Shown here one piece after another: positions 9,687-19,932 of a DNA stretch of 64,000 nucleotides. Under the pieces are notes generated by a model. It searched no databases. It was not told the origin of the DNA and saw only the letters and a program-made list of their open reading frames with translations. The position numbers and the translations under genes were made by a program. The stretch is from the NCBI RefSeq assembly GCF_019024325.1, contig NZ_JAFNJS010000009.1, positions 51,014 through 115,013 of the forward strand, read 5' to 3'. How positions within the stretch are numbered: position 1 is the stretch's first letter; every line of letters begins with the position of its first letter. The DNA comes from Falsiroseomonas tokyonensis. GTDB lineage: Bacteria; Pseudomonadota; Alphaproteobacteria; Acetobacterales; Acetobacteraceae.

Positions 9687-9980
9687 CCATGGCAGGTTGG
9701 TATGGGCGGCGGCGACACCAGGGCCTGATGCCGGCCCTGGCGCATCACGCTGGCGCCATGCGGCAGGCCCTGCCCGCGGTGAAAGGCCGGCGCGGTCGAG
9801 CCATGCAGAAAAGCCGGGACAAAAGCCCCGTTTCTTCCGATAAGGGGTGTCTGCGCGGGCCCCACCACCCATATGGGCCACTCGCCACCACGGCGGCGCG
9901 TCCCCCTTCCGATGACCTCCCCGCCTGCCGGCACCCCCGGAAGGGCCGGGGATGCGCCATTGGGCGGGGGTTTGTGACAA
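9687..9980. other. Divergent intergenic stretch, no gene seen
   Basis: This is most of the 346-bp gap between the polyketide synthase (leftward) and the sigma factor gene (rightward). It is GC-rich and I see no convincing coding sequence, RNA or terminator. It must hold the polyketide operon promoter, but I cannot place it. Confidence 0.5.
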
Positions 9981-10006
9981 GTTGAAGAAGAGTCTTCGGC
10001 CCCCTT
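9981..10006 (+). promoter_or_regulatory. Candidate heat-shock-type promoter of the sigma factor gene
   Basis: GTTGAAG at 9981-9987 and CCCCCTT at 10000-10006 are separated by 12 bases. They resemble the sigma-32 pattern (CTTGAAA, then CCCCAT). The start codon at 10033 would leave a leader of about 15-20 bases. rpoD genes in other proteobacteria have heat-shock promoters, so this is plausible, but two positions deviate from consensus. Confidence 0.25.
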
Positions 10007-10032
10007 CGGGGCGAAGCGGAGCGGATCGACAG

Positions 10033-11892
<1,860 letters not shown>

Positions 11893-11899
11893 CCTCAAG

Positions 11900-11923
11900 C
11901 CCTCCCCCGCCTGCGGGGGAGGG
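11900..11923 (+). terminator. Hairpin after the sigma factor gene / dispersed-type repeat
   Basis: CCCTCCCCC (11900-11908) pairs perfectly with GGGGGAGGG (11915-11923) over a 6-base loop, 8 bases after the sigma factor stop. A T-run is lacking; TTGGGTGGGG follows. The sequence resembles a short intergenic hairpin repeat that is widespread in high-GC alphaproteobacteria, so it may be a repeat that also terminates. Confidence 0.6.
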
Positions 11924-11970
11924 TTGGGTGGGGGGCATCGCTGCGCCCATTACTGCAAGGAGCCACCTGC

Positions 11971-13404
11971 ATGGCCCCCATCCCCTTCGACAATTCCTAT
12001 GCCCGCCTGCCCGATCGCTTCTTCGCGCGGCAGCCGGCCACCCCCGTCGCCGCCCCGCGCCTGATCCGCCTGAACACGGCGCTGGCCGCGCAGCTCGGCA
12101 TCGACCCCGCCGCGCTCACACCCGATGTCCTGGCCGGCAATTCCGTGCCCGAGGGCGCCGAACCCCTCGCCCAGGCCTATGCCGGCCACCAGTTCGGCCA
12201 CTTCACCCCCCGCCTCGGCGATGGCCGCGCCCTGCTGCTGGGCGAGGTGGTGGACCGTGACGGCCAGCGCCGCGATATCGCCTTCAAGGGCTCCGGCCCC
12301 ACCCCCTTCTCCCGCCACGCCGATGGCCGCGCCGCGCTCGGCCCGGTGCTGCGCGAATACATCGTCAGCGAGGCGATGGCCGCCTTCGGCGTCCCCACCA
12401 CCCGGGCGCTCGCCGCCGTCACCACAGGCGAGGAGGTCTTTCGGGAAACCCCCCTGCCCGGCGCCGTGCTGACCCGCGTGGCCGCCAGCCACATCCGTGT
12501 CGGCACGTTTCAATACTTTGCCGCCCGTGGCGACGAGGAGGCGGTGCGGATCCTGCTGGACCATGCCATCGCGCGGCATGACCCTGCGGCCGCCCAGACC
12601 GAACGCCCAGCGCTGGCCTTCTACCAGGGCGTGGTGGCGCGGCAGGCAGCGCTGATCGCGCGCTGGCTCGGCCTCGGCTTCATCCATGGCGTGATGAACA
12701 CCGACAATATGACGGTCTCCGGCGAGACCATCGACTACGGCCCCTGCGCCTTCATGGAGGCCTACGACCCCGGCGCCGTCTTCAGCTCCATCGACCATGC
12801 CGGCCGCTACGCCTATGCCAACCAGCCGCGCATCGCCCAGTGGAACCTGGCCCGGCTGGCCGAGACGCTTCTGCCCCTGCTGGCGGATGGCGAGGAGGCG
12901 CAGATCGAGGCGGCGCAGACCGCGCTGGCCGGCTTCGCGCCGATCTTCCAGGCCGCCTGGCTCGATGTGTTCCGCACGAAACTTGGCCTGGCCGGGGCGG
13001 AGGAGGCGGATCTCGACCTGATCCAGGACCTGCTCTCCCGCATGGCGGCGAACCAGGCCGACTTCACCCTGACCTTCCGGGCCCTGGCGACGCAGCCCGG
13101 CGAGGCGCGGACCCTCTTCGCCGACCCCGCCGCCTTCGACCGCTGGGCGGAGGGCTGGGCCGCGCGGCGGGCGCGTGCGGGCCTGCCGGATGCGGCGATG
13201 CCGGCGGCCAACCCCGCCTTCATCCCGCGCAACCACCTGGTGGAGGAAGCCATCGCTGCCGCCGTGGCGCGCGACGACTTCGCGCCCTTCGAGACGCTGG
13301 TGGAGGTGCTGGCGCGCCCCTTCGAGGACCAGCCCGCCCATGCGCGCCTGGCCCTGCCGGCTCGGCCGGAGGAGCGCGTGCTGGCCACCTTCTGCGGCAC
13401 CTGA
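11971..13404 (+). CDS. selO: SelO/YdiU family protein adenylyltransferase
   Basis: The protein has 477 residues, near the family's usual 480. Diagnostic motifs: YAGHQFGHF (about 70-78), [20 protein letters not shown] (about 105), [27 protein letters not shown] and the pseudokinase active site HGVMNTDNM with [13 protein letters not shown] (about 240-265). SelO transfers AMP from ATP to Ser, Thr or Tyr of target proteins in redox stress. No selenocysteine codon is seen at the C-terminus, as usual in bacteria. AAGGAG stands 8 bases before the ATG. It is separate from the sigma factor gene by a hairpin. Confidence 0.95.
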   Translation: MAPIPFDNSYARLPDRFFARQPATPVAAPRLIRLNTALAAQLGIDPAALTPDVLAGNSVPEGAEPLAQAYAGHQFGHFTPRLGDGRALLLGEVVDRDGQRRDIAFKGSGPTPFSRHADGRAALGPVLREYIVSEAMAAFGVPTTRALAAVTTGEEVFRETPLPGAVLTRVAASHIRVGTFQYFAARGDEEAVRILLDHAIARHDPAAAQTERPALAFYQGVVARQAALIARWLGLGFIHGVMNTDNMTVSGETIDYGPCAFMEAYDPGAVFSSIDHAGRYAYANQPRIAQWNLARLAETLLPLLADGEEAQIEAAQTALAGFAPIFQAAWLDVFRTKLGLAGAEEADLDLIQDLLSRMAANQADFTLTFRALATQPGEARTLFADPAAFDRWAEGWAARRARAGLPDAAMPAANPAFIPRNHLVEEAIAAAVARDDFAPFETLVEVLARPFEDQPAHARLALPARPEERVLATFCGT

Positions 13405-13412
13405 GGCTCGGC

Positions 13413-13441
13413 GCCTGACCCGCCGATCTTTTGGGTCAGGC
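13413..13441. terminator. Bidirectional hairpin between convergent genes
   Basis: GCCTGACCC (13413-13421) is exactly complementary to GGGTCAGGC (13433-13441), with an 11-base loop containing TTTT. It sits between the selO stop (13404) and the stop of the leftward membrane-protein gene (13448), so it can serve both strands. Confidence 0.65.
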
Positions 13442-13447
13442 CCTCCG

Positions 13448-14245
13448 TCAGGCCAACGCCACCCGCACCACTGCCGGCGTGCCGCGCAGGCTGGCCAGGT
13501 GCAGCAGAAGTGTGCGCAGGGCGATGGCGACGGCCAGCATTTCCCCCGCCTCCTCCAGCGTCACCATCAGGATGTAGTCCCAGCGCGCGAAGGCATCCTC
13601 CAGCCCCGCCTCGGCCATCACCCGGGATTCCAGCAGTTCCAGGCCGATGGCGCTGGCGAGGAACAGCGCCGCGGCCGCCGCCAGCCCCCATTTTGCCGGG
13701 CCGGGTAGCCGCCACCAGAAGGGCAGCAGGATGGCGATGCAGAACAGCGCCAGGGCGCCGAAGGGGATGACCCAGGTGTTGAACAGCATGCCGTCCTCCG
13801 GCTCCTGCGCGCCGAGCGCGTCGAACAACTCGTGGATGGCGGTGGCCTCGTCGACCGCCATGAACAGCAGCAGCCCCGCGATGAACAGCCAGATCCGGCG
13901 ATCCGCCCTGCCCCGCCCCTCCTCGAGGCCGGAGAGCAACGCGGCCACGCCGGCGGTGGCCAGCAGCATCACGGCGGAGAAGAAGGCAGGGATGCTGGCC
14001 TCGCCCAGGAAGCTGAAACGGGGCGCGAGGCCGAGAAGATGGTCGCGCCCCTGCTCCAGCCTCATCCAGCAGACAAGAAGGTGCGCCACCGTCAGGATGG
14101 CGATGGCGATGAGATGAAAGCGGAAGAGGCGCGCGGGCGCGAAGGCCAGCGGCGCGCACAGGCTGCCGCCGACCTGCCCGACCACAACCCGCCCCGGATT
14201 GTCGGAGAAATAGCCTGATGTCACGCTCTGATCCTTCCCGCGCAC
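13448..14245 (-). CDS. Uncharacterised multi-pass membrane protein
   Basis: The protein has 265 residues with about six hydrophobic segments (around 42-60, 85-105, 118-132, 158-178, 185-203, 225-250). I do not recognise a named family. Charged groups sit at the helix edges: FMAVDEATAIHELFD (about 130) and TLEEAGEMLAVAI (about 235), the kind of acidic/His pattern used in membrane metal or haem sites or in membrane enzymes. The start is uncertain: ATG at 14245 or a GTG seven codons later. It is followed by a shared terminator and has no obvious operon partner. Confidence 0.65.
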   Translation of the reverse strand: MRGKDQSVTSGYFSDNPGRVVVGQVGGSLCAPLAFAPARLFRFHLIAIAILTVAHLLVCWMRLEQGRDHLLGLAPRFSFLGEASIPAFFSAVMLLATAGVAALLSGLEEGRGRADRRIWLFIAGLLLFMAVDEATAIHELFDALGAQEPEDGMLFNTWVIPFGALALFCIAILLPFWWRLPGPAKWGLAAAAALFLASAIGLELLESRVMAEAGLEDAFARWDYILMVTLEEAGEMLAVAIALRTLLLHLASLRGTPAVVRVALA

Positions 14246-14467
14246 ATTCGGCGCAAGTCAAACCGCGCCATCAGCCAGCCAAGGTGAACTTCTAGACCGA
14301 TCAGTGCCTCAATAAATTCAGAAATCAATCACAATTCGAGGCGTTCCTGGTCTTCTTCCCCGCCCATGCGCCGACGAATTGCTCAGATGCTCTCGGTTGG
14401 GGCCATTTTCCTCCTTCGAAGCGCAGCCAAGCTGGGAAGATATTTGCCCGATTTATGCCGTAATTGA
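14246..14467. other. Relatively AT-rich intergenic stretch, no gene seen
   Basis: This is part of the 382-bp gap upstream of the PRC-barrel gene. Bases 14290-14340 are clearly AT-richer than the surroundings, as expected for a regulatory region. Possible short frames here lack ribosome sites and the codon bias of the genome. Confidence 0.45.
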
Positions 14468-14493
14468 GGAACGGTGCCGCGCCCCGGCACGTT
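14468..14493 (+). promoter_or_regulatory. EcfG-type general stress promoter
   Basis: GGAAC at 14468-14472 and CGTT at 14490-14493 are separated by exactly 17 bases, matching the alphaproteobacterial EcfG consensus (GGAAC-N16/17-CGTT). Transcription would start near 14500 and read into the PRC-barrel gene at 14628 with a leader of about 125 bases. Expected control is the PhyR-NepR-EcfG cascade. Confidence 0.7.
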
Positions 14494-14627
14494 GGATGGG
14501 CACGGGTCCAAGCCCCGCGACCCCGACGGCACGATCCGCCGGGGGACAGGCGATCGACCAGCGCCGGTCGACCGCCGGCGGCCCGGGCTGATCCGGACCG
14601 CCTCCCGCACAAGGATGGAGGCGACAC

Positions 14628-15644
14628 ATGAAGCATCTTCTTCTCGGCACGACGGCGGCTTTGCTCCTGGTCCCGGCGCTCGGAATGGCCCAGGGCCAGA
14701 CGGCGTCGCAGGCCGGACCGGCGGCCGACCAGGGCCGCGCCGGCATCCCGGCCGTGGCGCAGCAATGCCTGCAGGACCTGCGGACCTTCGGCCAGCGCAT
14801 GCGCGATGACGGGCTGTGGCTGAGCGGCTATCGCGCCGGCTATGGCTGGCGCGGCGCCGCCGCGGCGCCTCTGGCCAGCCCCAGCGGGGACCGCAGCGCC
14901 GCCGAAACGCCAGTCGGCACCGGCGATGTCGCCGCCCGCGGCGGCCCCTCGGCCCGCGCCCGCGCCGCGGATGTGCAGGCCCAGGGTGGCGGCGCGATCG
15001 GCGCGCCGCGTCCGGGCATGGCGGGCCCTGTAGCGGCGGCCCCCGGCGGCGCCGCGGCAAGCCCCTGGTCCAACACCGGCTGGCGCATGCCGCCGATGCA
15101 GGAAATCCGCACGCTGCATGCCGGCGCGGTCGCCATTGCGCAGCGCGGCGAGGAGCGGGGCTGCCAGATGGTGCTGGCCGAGGCGCGCGAGGCCTACGGC
15201 ACCTACAGCACCCGCCTGCGTGAGGCCGGCGTGGATGCAGACAGCATCGGCACCTACCGCCAGCAGCAGCTGGTCGCTGCGCGGCCGGTGACGGAAATGG
15301 GCCGCGCCTTCCGCGCCGACAACATCACCGGGACCGATGTGCGCAGCCCGCGCGACAACTGGCTGGGCAGCGTCGAGGACGTGATCCTGGATCCGAATTC
15401 GGGCCGCATCACCTACCTGATCCTGGCCCGCGGCGGCTTCCTCGGCATTGGGGAGGATTACGTGGCGGTGCCGTGGAGCCGGCTGCGCGCCACGCCGGGC
15501 ATGGACGTCTTCGTGCTCGACACCACCGAGGCCGCGCTGGAACGCGCGCCGAAGGTGGAGCCGGATGCCATGGTCAATGCCGAGGCCTATGGCCAGCGGC
15601 GCCAGCAGATCGACCGCTTCTGGCAGCAGCAGGATCGCGGCTGA
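14628..15644 (+). CDS. Secreted PRC-barrel domain protein
   Basis: The protein has 338 residues. An N-terminal signal peptide (hydrophobic core LLLGTTAALLLVPALG, cleavage near AQG) directs export. A low-complexity Ala/Gly/Pro region (about 75-145) and a helical segment are followed by a PRC-barrel domain (about 228-300: NITGTDVRSPRDNWLGSVED, ITYLILARGGFLGIGEDYVA VPW split by a turn). PRC-barrels are small beta-barrel binding modules found in stress proteins. GGAGG precedes the ATG. The EcfG-type promoter upstream suggests induction in the general stress response; the molecular role is unknown. Confidence 0.85.
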   Translation: MKHLLLGTTAALLLVPALGMAQGQTASQAGPAADQGRAGIPAVAQQCLQDLRTFGQRMRDDGLWLSGYRAGYGWRGAAAAPLASPSGDRSAAETPVGTGDVAARGGPSARARAADVQAQGGGAIGAPRPGMAGPVAAAPGGAAASPWSNTGWRMPPMQEIRTLHAGAVAIAQRGEERGCQMVLAEAREAYGTYSTRLREAGVDADSIGTYRQQQLVAARPVTEMGRAFRADNITGTDVRSPRDNWLGSVEDVILDPNSGRITYLILARGGFLGIGEDYVAVPWSRLRATPGMDVFVLDTTEAALERAPKVEPDAMVNAEAYGQRRQQIDRFWQQQDRG

Positions 15645-15654
15645 TCCTGCATCA

Positions 15655-15676
15655 GGGGCGGCCACCTGGCCGCCCC
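15655..15676 (+). terminator. Hairpin after the PRC-barrel gene
   Basis: GGGGCGGCC (15655-15663) pairs with GGCCGCCCC (15668-15676) around an ACCT loop, 10 bases after the stop codon. No T-tract follows, so it may slow rather than fully stop transcription into the next gene. Confidence 0.6.
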
Positions 15677-15725
15677 GCCTGACGGTTGCCAACTGGCCGC
15701 CGCGCCGATGTGAGGAGACGACGGC

Positions 15726-16214
15726 TTGGACATCGGCGCGATGCTGTTTCGGGACTGGCAGTCCCTGCTGCGCGTGGTGCTGGTCGGCAGCCTGGCGTAT
15801 CCGGCCCTGGTGCTGTTCCTGCGCGTCTCCGGCAAGCGCACCCTGGCCAAGCTGAACGCCTTCGACCTGGTGGTCACGGTGGCGCTGGGCTCCACCCTGG
15901 CCACCGTGCTGCTGAATCGCAGCGTGACCCTGGCAGAGGGGCTGCTGGCGCTTCTGCTGCTGATCGGGCTGCAGTTCCTGGTCGCCTGGCTCGCCGTGCG
16001 CTCCAGCCGCTTCAGCGACCTGGTGAAGTCCGAGCCGACCCTGCTGCTGCACCAGGGCCGGTTGCTGCAGACGGCGATGCGGCGCCAGCGCGTGACCGAG
16101 GCCGAGATGCTGGCGGCGCTGCGCTCCGGTGGCGTGGCGGGGCCGGAGCGCGCGGAATCCGTGGTGCTCGAGACCGATGGCACGCTGAGCGTGGTCCCGG
16201 CGCGGCCAGGCTGA
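15726..16214 (+). CDS. DUF421/YetF-like membrane protein, TTG start
   Basis: The protein has 162 residues. Three transmembrane segments in the first 95 residues contain the family signature LRVSGKRTLAKLNAFDLVVTVALGS split across helix 1 and 2, followed by a soluble C-terminal domain. YetF-like proteins are inner-membrane proteins of unknown function, linked in some bacteria to sporulation or stress. The start is TTG at 15726, supported by GAGGAG at 15711-15716; no usable ATG exists. It may be co-transcribed with the DUF2254 gene downstream. Confidence 0.85.
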   Translation: MDIGAMLFRDWQSLLRVVLVGSLAYPALVLFLRVSGKRTLAKLNAFDLVVTVALGSTLATVLLNRSVTLAEGLLALLLLIGLQFLVAWLAVRSSRFSDLVKSEPTLLLHQGRLLQTAMRRQRVTEAEMLAALRSGGVAGPERAESVVLETDGTLSVVPARPG

Positions 16215-16295
16215 CGCGCCTTCCAGCCGCCGCCCATGCAGACAGGAGGAACTGCCTGGTTCCATAGTCGGGCTTGGCCTGAGGGAGAGAGAGCA

Positions 16296-17579
16296 TTGGG
16301 CGCCGCGCGGCTTCGGCAATTCTGGGCGGATCTTCTCGCCTCCTTCTGGCTGCGCCCGGCGGCGATGACGGTGAGCAGCATCCTGCTCGCACTCGGGCTG
16401 ATCCGGCTGGAAGGCGTCGCGCTGCCGGACTGGGTGGGGTACTGGGTCTATGCCGGCGGCACCGCCGGGGCGCGGGACGTGCTCGGCGTCATTGCCAGCG
16501 CGACCATCGGCGTGGCCGGCACCACCTTCTCCATCACCGTCGCGGCCCTGACCCTCGCCTCCAGCCAGATGGGGCCGCGGCTGCTGCGCAACTTCACGCG
16601 CGACGCCGGCAACCAGTATGCGCTGGGCGCCCTGGTCGCCACCTTCGCCTATGCCCTGGTCGCGCTGCGCTCGGTGCATGAGGCGGAGGAGGGCGAATTC
16701 GTGCCGCAGCTGGCGGTCTCCGTCGGGCTGCTGATGGCCTTCGCCTGCATCGGCGTGCTGATCTGGTTCCTGCACCATGTCGCAGCCTCGATCAGCGTCG
16801 ACCGGGTGGTGGCGCTGGTGCAGAAGGACCTGACCGCGGCGCTGGACCAGGTTGCGCGCGACGAGCCGCGACAGGCGGATCCGGTGCCGCGGCCGCAGGA
16901 TGCCGCACCGCTGCACGCAGCGGGCAGCGGCTATCTGCGCGTGCTGGACGATGCCGCGCTGGCCGACTGGGCGGCGGAGAGCGACGCCCTGCTGCTGCTG
17001 GAGGTGCGCGCCGGCGGCTTCGTCTTCCCAGGCAGCGAGGTGGGCTGCGTCAGCCCCGCCGCCAGGCAGGAGGAAGCCCAGGCGAAGCTCGCCGAAGCGA
17101 TGGTGCTGGGCGATGCGCGCAGCGTCGAGCAGGACCTGGAATTCGCCGTGCGGCAGCTGGTCGAGGTCGGGATGCGCGCGCTCTCCCCCGGGATCAACGA
17201 CCCGTTCACCGCCATCGCCGTGGTGGACCGGCTGGGGGCGGCGCTCTGCGGCCTGGCCGGACGCGGCCTGCCGACCGGACAGCTGCATCGCGAGGGCCGT
17301 CTGCGGCTGGCGCGGCCGGCCACGGATTACACCGGCCTGGTCGATGCCATGTTCCACATGCTGCGCCAGGGTGGCGCCGGGCAGCCGGCGGTGATGATCC
17401 GGCTGCTGGAGGTGCTGGCCGTGACCGCGACGGTGGAGCACGACCCGCACCGCCGCGCCGATCTGCGCCGCCATGCCGAACTCACCTGCGACGCGGCGCT
17501 GCGCGACTGCACGGATGAGGCAGCGCGGCAGGCGATCCTCAACCGCCACGCCTCGGTCCTGGAGGCGGTCGCAAGCTGA
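16296..17579 (+). CDS. DUF2254 membrane protein, likely TTG start
   Basis: The protein has 427 residues. Helices near 25-45, 65-90, 105-130 and 145-165 are followed by a long soluble domain that contains ALSPGINDPFTAIAVVDRL, the hallmark of DUF2254. I prefer the TTG at 16296 because GGGAGAGAGAG stands in front of it and the family opens with an arginine-rich helix followed by FW; an ATG at 16236 without ribosome site would add 20 residues. The function of DUF2254 is unknown. It follows the YetF-like gene on the same strand. Confidence 0.85.
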   Translation: MGAARLRQFWADLLASFWLRPAAMTVSSILLALGLIRLEGVALPDWVGYWVYAGGTAGARDVLGVIASATIGVAGTTFSITVAALTLASSQMGPRLLRNFTRDAGNQYALGALVATFAYALVALRSVHEAEEGEFVPQLAVSVGLLMAFACIGVLIWFLHHVAASISVDRVVALVQKDLTAALDQVARDEPRQADPVPRPQDAAPLHAAGSGYLRVLDDAALADWAAESDALLLLEVRAGGFVFPGSEVGCVSPAARQEEAQAKLAEAMVLGDARSVEQDLEFAVRQLVEVGMRALSPGINDPFTAIAVVDRLGAALCGLAGRGLPTGQLHREGRLRLARPATDYTGLVDAMFHMLRQGGAGQPAVMIRLLEVLAVTATVEHDPHRRADLRRHAELTCDAALRDCTDEAARQAILNRHASVLEAVAS

Positions 17580-17594
17580 CCGCAGACGTCAGGC

Positions 17595-18431
17595 TCAGCG
17601 CGTGGCGCCCGCTGCGCCCTGTCGCATCGCCAGCGCCAGGCCCGCGGCCAGCACCGCCACGAAGAGCAGCCCGCCCGGCACCCACATCAGCAGGCCGCCC
17701 AGCTGCTGGTCCTCCAGCGGCGTGAAGCCCCAGGGTAGCGTCACGTCGGGCGCATGCACGGCGTAAAGCGCGCGCGGCGCGAAGGTGAGCAGCGCGCCCA
17801 GCACGCCCATCTGGATGGCGGTGGCCAGCGCACCGACCACCGCCGCCAGCGGCCGCCCCGGCCCGTGCCGCAGCAGCGCCGCCCAGAACCAGGTGGCGCT
17901 GAAGACCAGCGAGCCATGCATCAGCCAATAGGCGATGCCATCCGCTTCGAAGGTCGCGGCATACGGCCCGGGCACATGCCAAAGCCAGAGCAGCACGGCG
18001 AACAGCGCCACGGGCAGCCCCACGCCGGCCCGCGCCACCAGGCGCAGCCGCAACGCCGCCAGCGCCAGCAGCGGCGCGGCCCCCAGCACCACCAGCAGGT
18101 GCTGCGTCACCCGCAGGCTGAACAGCGCGACCGACAGGCTGCAGATCGGCGAAGCCAGCGCCAAGGCCAGCACCACCCAGCCGAGCATCGGCCAGGTCGG
18201 GCCGCTGCCGCGCGAATCCGGCCAGCGCCGGAGCATGGCGAAAAGCAGGACCGCGCCCAGCAGCAGGCCGCCGATCAGCAACGGATGCGTATTCCAGGCC
18301 GCCCCGCCCGGCATCGGCGGCGGCCCGCAGAAAGGCACCGCCAGCGCGGCGAGCGGCCAGGCGCCGAGGGTCATGCCGGTGCCAGCGGCCAGCTTCTGGC
18401 GCAGGCGTGGCGCGGCTTTCGCGGGTTTCAT
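17595..18431 (-). CDS. CtaG-like (caa3-type) cytochrome c oxidase assembly membrane protein
   Basis: The protein has 278 residues and about seven transmembrane helices. Conserved His residues occur in NTHPLLIGG, RVTQHLLVVLG, LWLWHVPGPY and LMHGSLVFSA, the pattern of the caa3_CtaG (YppC/CtaG of Bacillus) family, which helps assemble the copper centre of oxidase. It is different from the classical soluble Cox11-type CtaG. No oxidase gene lies nearby. ATG at 18431 was chosen; no strong ribosome site is seen. Confidence 0.85.
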   Translation of the reverse strand: MKPAKAAPRLRQKLAAGTGMTLGAWPLAALAVPFCGPPPMPGGAAWNTHPLLIGGLLLGAVLLFAMLRRWPDSRGSGPTWPMLGWVVLALALASPICSLSVALFSLRVTQHLLVVLGAAPLLALAALRLRLVARAGVGLPVALFAVLLWLWHVPGPYAATFEADGIAYWLMHGSLVFSATWFWAALLRHGPGRPLAAVVGALATAIQMGVLGALLTFAPRALYAVHAPDVTLPWGFTPLEDQQLGGLLMWVPGGLLFVAVLAAGLALAMRQGAAGATR

Positions 18432-18495
18432 CGCCGGTGAACGGCGCTGCCGCACCGTGGTTCCGGCTGATCGTGAATTCCGCGGTTGCGCGGCG

Positions 18496-18699
18496 CTAGA
18501 GCGGCCGATGCTGGTCCCTGCCAGGATGGCAGCAGGGGGAAGGCCCTGCCTCCTCCCGCGCCGCGGCACGAACCTGGCCCAGCAGCTTGAGGCGCTCGGG
18601 AGGCGACAGAATCCGCCAGATTTCCATCAATTCCGCCAATTCGGCATCCGTTGCCCCGCGTTGTCGCGACGCCCCGCTTCTTTCGCCACCTGAACTCAT
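18496..18699 (-). CDS. Small conserved-looking protein, function unknown
   Basis: The frame encodes 67 residues. GGGGAG lies 7 bases before the ATG at 18699. The central segment DAELAELMEIWRILSPPERL resembles a short helical motif (LxxLxxxWxxLPxxxRxxIL) found in many small bacterial proteins and at the ends of phage-type integrases. The tail is rich in Cys, His and Pro. Codon bias is weaker than in neighbouring genes, so it may be acquired or only marginally expressed. Confidence 0.45.
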   Translation of the reverse strand: MSSGGERSGASRQRGATDAELAELMEIWRILSPPERLKLLGQVRAAAREEAGPSPCCHPGRDQHRPL

Positions 18700-18753
18700 T
18701 GCCACACTCCCCGCTGCGCTGCGACAGCCACCCAAATCCAAGCTTAAATCACG

Positions 18754-18764
18754 CCAACGAATCG
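18754..18764. promoter_or_regulatory. AT-rich upstream region with small palindrome
   Basis: Within an AT-rich island (about 18720-18830) lies the 11-base palindrome AACGAATCGTT (arms AACGA and TCGTT around one base). It is about 55 bases upstream of the small leftward gene, in a promoter-like position. No regulator can be assigned. Confidence 0.3.
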
Positions 18765-18857
18765 TTCACGTAAAAAATCCAAAATTCAAGATATCTGATC
18801 CTGGCGCTGGAGTTGAACGCGTAGCACTTCCGGTTGCAACGCGGCTCCCCTGCGACA

Positions 18858-19766
18858 TCATTTCATAACTGGGACGCCTTCGGGTTGTGGCCTGCCCCCC
18901 TCGATCAGCGGGCGCTGCTGGGCGATCTCTTCCGCCAGCAGGTCCATGACCGGGCGGATGCGAGGGGCCTGGCGCAGGTCGGGATGGGTGAGCAGCCAGA
19001 GGTCGGAGGCGAAGGCGGGTTCGGGCGGCGACAGGCGCCGCAGCAGCGGCCAGGCATCGCCCAGGAAGCAGGGCAGGTGCCCGATGCCGAGCCCGGCCTT
19101 CACCGCCCCGGCCAGGCCCAGCACCGTGTCGAAACGCCCGGCCAGGCGCTGCGGCGGCACCTCACGCAGCGCCTGCACCACCTGCAGCCCTGCCAGATTC
19201 TCGCCCAGCCCTACCCAATCCACCCCCACCCGATCCGTTGGGGCCTGATCCCCCAGCCCCGCCGCGCCATACAGCGCCCAGGCGATGCGCGCCACGCGGC
19301 GGCCGACCAGGGTGGGCGGCGGCTGTTCCGTGGCCCGCACCGCGATATCCGCATCCCGCCGCGATAGGTTCAGCGCCGCGTTGCCGGTGACCAGATCCAG
19401 TTGGATGCCGGGATGCCGCGCCCGCAGCCGGACCAGCATGGGCAGCAGTAGCTCCGCCAGCAGGCTGTCGCTGGTGGCCAGCCGCACCTCTCCACTTGGT
19501 GCAATGGATTGGCCGAGGATGCGGGTGGTGACGCCCGTGATGTCCTGCTCCATCCGCGCGCCCAAAGCGGCCATTTCCTCCCCCGCCGGGGTCAGGGCAT
19601 AGCCGCTGCGATGCCGCTCGAAGAGGCGGGTGCCGAGCTGCGCCTCCACCTGCCGCAGGCGGCGGAAGACGGTGGAATGGTCGATGCCCAGGCGCTGGGC
19701 GGCGGCAGGCAGGTTGCGGGTTTCCGCGATGGCGCGGATCAGGCGGATATCGTCCCAGGCCAGCAT
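18858..19766 (-). CDS. LysR-family regulator of the divergent quinone-detoxification genes
   Basis: The protein has 302 residues. The N-terminal winged helix (WDDIRLIRAIAETRNLPAAA, RLGIDHSTVFRRLRQVE) is followed by a LysR substrate-binding domain. The IDHSTVFRRLR recognition helix places it in the LysR subgroup related to PA-type and CrgA-like regulators. GGAGGGGAG precedes the ATG at 19766. It is divergent from the ring-cleaving dioxygenase at 19933, with TTGCA half-sites between them. Confidence 0.9.
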   Translation of the reverse strand: MLAWDDIRLIRAIAETRNLPAAAQRLGIDHSTVFRRLRQVEAQLGTRLFERHRSGYALTPAGEEMAALGARMEQDITGVTTRILGQSIAPSGEVRLATSDSLLAELLLPMLVRLRARHPGIQLDLVTGNAALNLSRRDADIAVRATEQPPPTLVGRRVARIAWALYGAAGLGDQAPTDRVGVDWVGLGENLAGLQVVQALREVPPQRLAGRFDTVLGLAGAVKAGLGIGHLPCFLGDAWPLLRRLSPPEPAFASDLWLLTHPDLRQAPRIRPVMDLLAEEIAQQRPLIEGGRPQPEGVPVMK

Positions 19767-19819
19767 GGCGGCTCCCCTCCGGCCACCGGCTATGATCCTG
19801 CGCAATGCCATCTGTCCAG

Positions 19820-19847
19820 ATGCAATCCTTGGCTTGCATTCGTGCAA
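19820..19847. promoter_or_regulatory. Half-site array between LysR gene and its target
   Basis: Three related half-sites follow each other: ATGCAA (19820-19825), TTGCAT (19834-19839) and TGCAA (19843-19847). The last two form the palindrome TTGCA-TTCG-TGCAA, which includes a T-N11-A pattern typical of LysR binding. Position between divergent genes supports an operator role. Confidence 0.5.
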
Positions 19848-19932
19848 CCGCTTTGCGCTTCTCCGGCGCCGGGCCAGCGCCTAACTCTGCCGCCAAGGGA
19901 ACGCCGACGCGTTCCGCAAGGAGATGATCCCC

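Noticed and set aside
14325..17549. Very long leftward open frame (over 1000 codons)
   Set aside because: It runs antisense to the PRC-barrel, YetF-like and DUF2254 genes. Its translation is rich in His, Arg, Gln and Gly, as expected for a shadow frame in GC-rich DNA.
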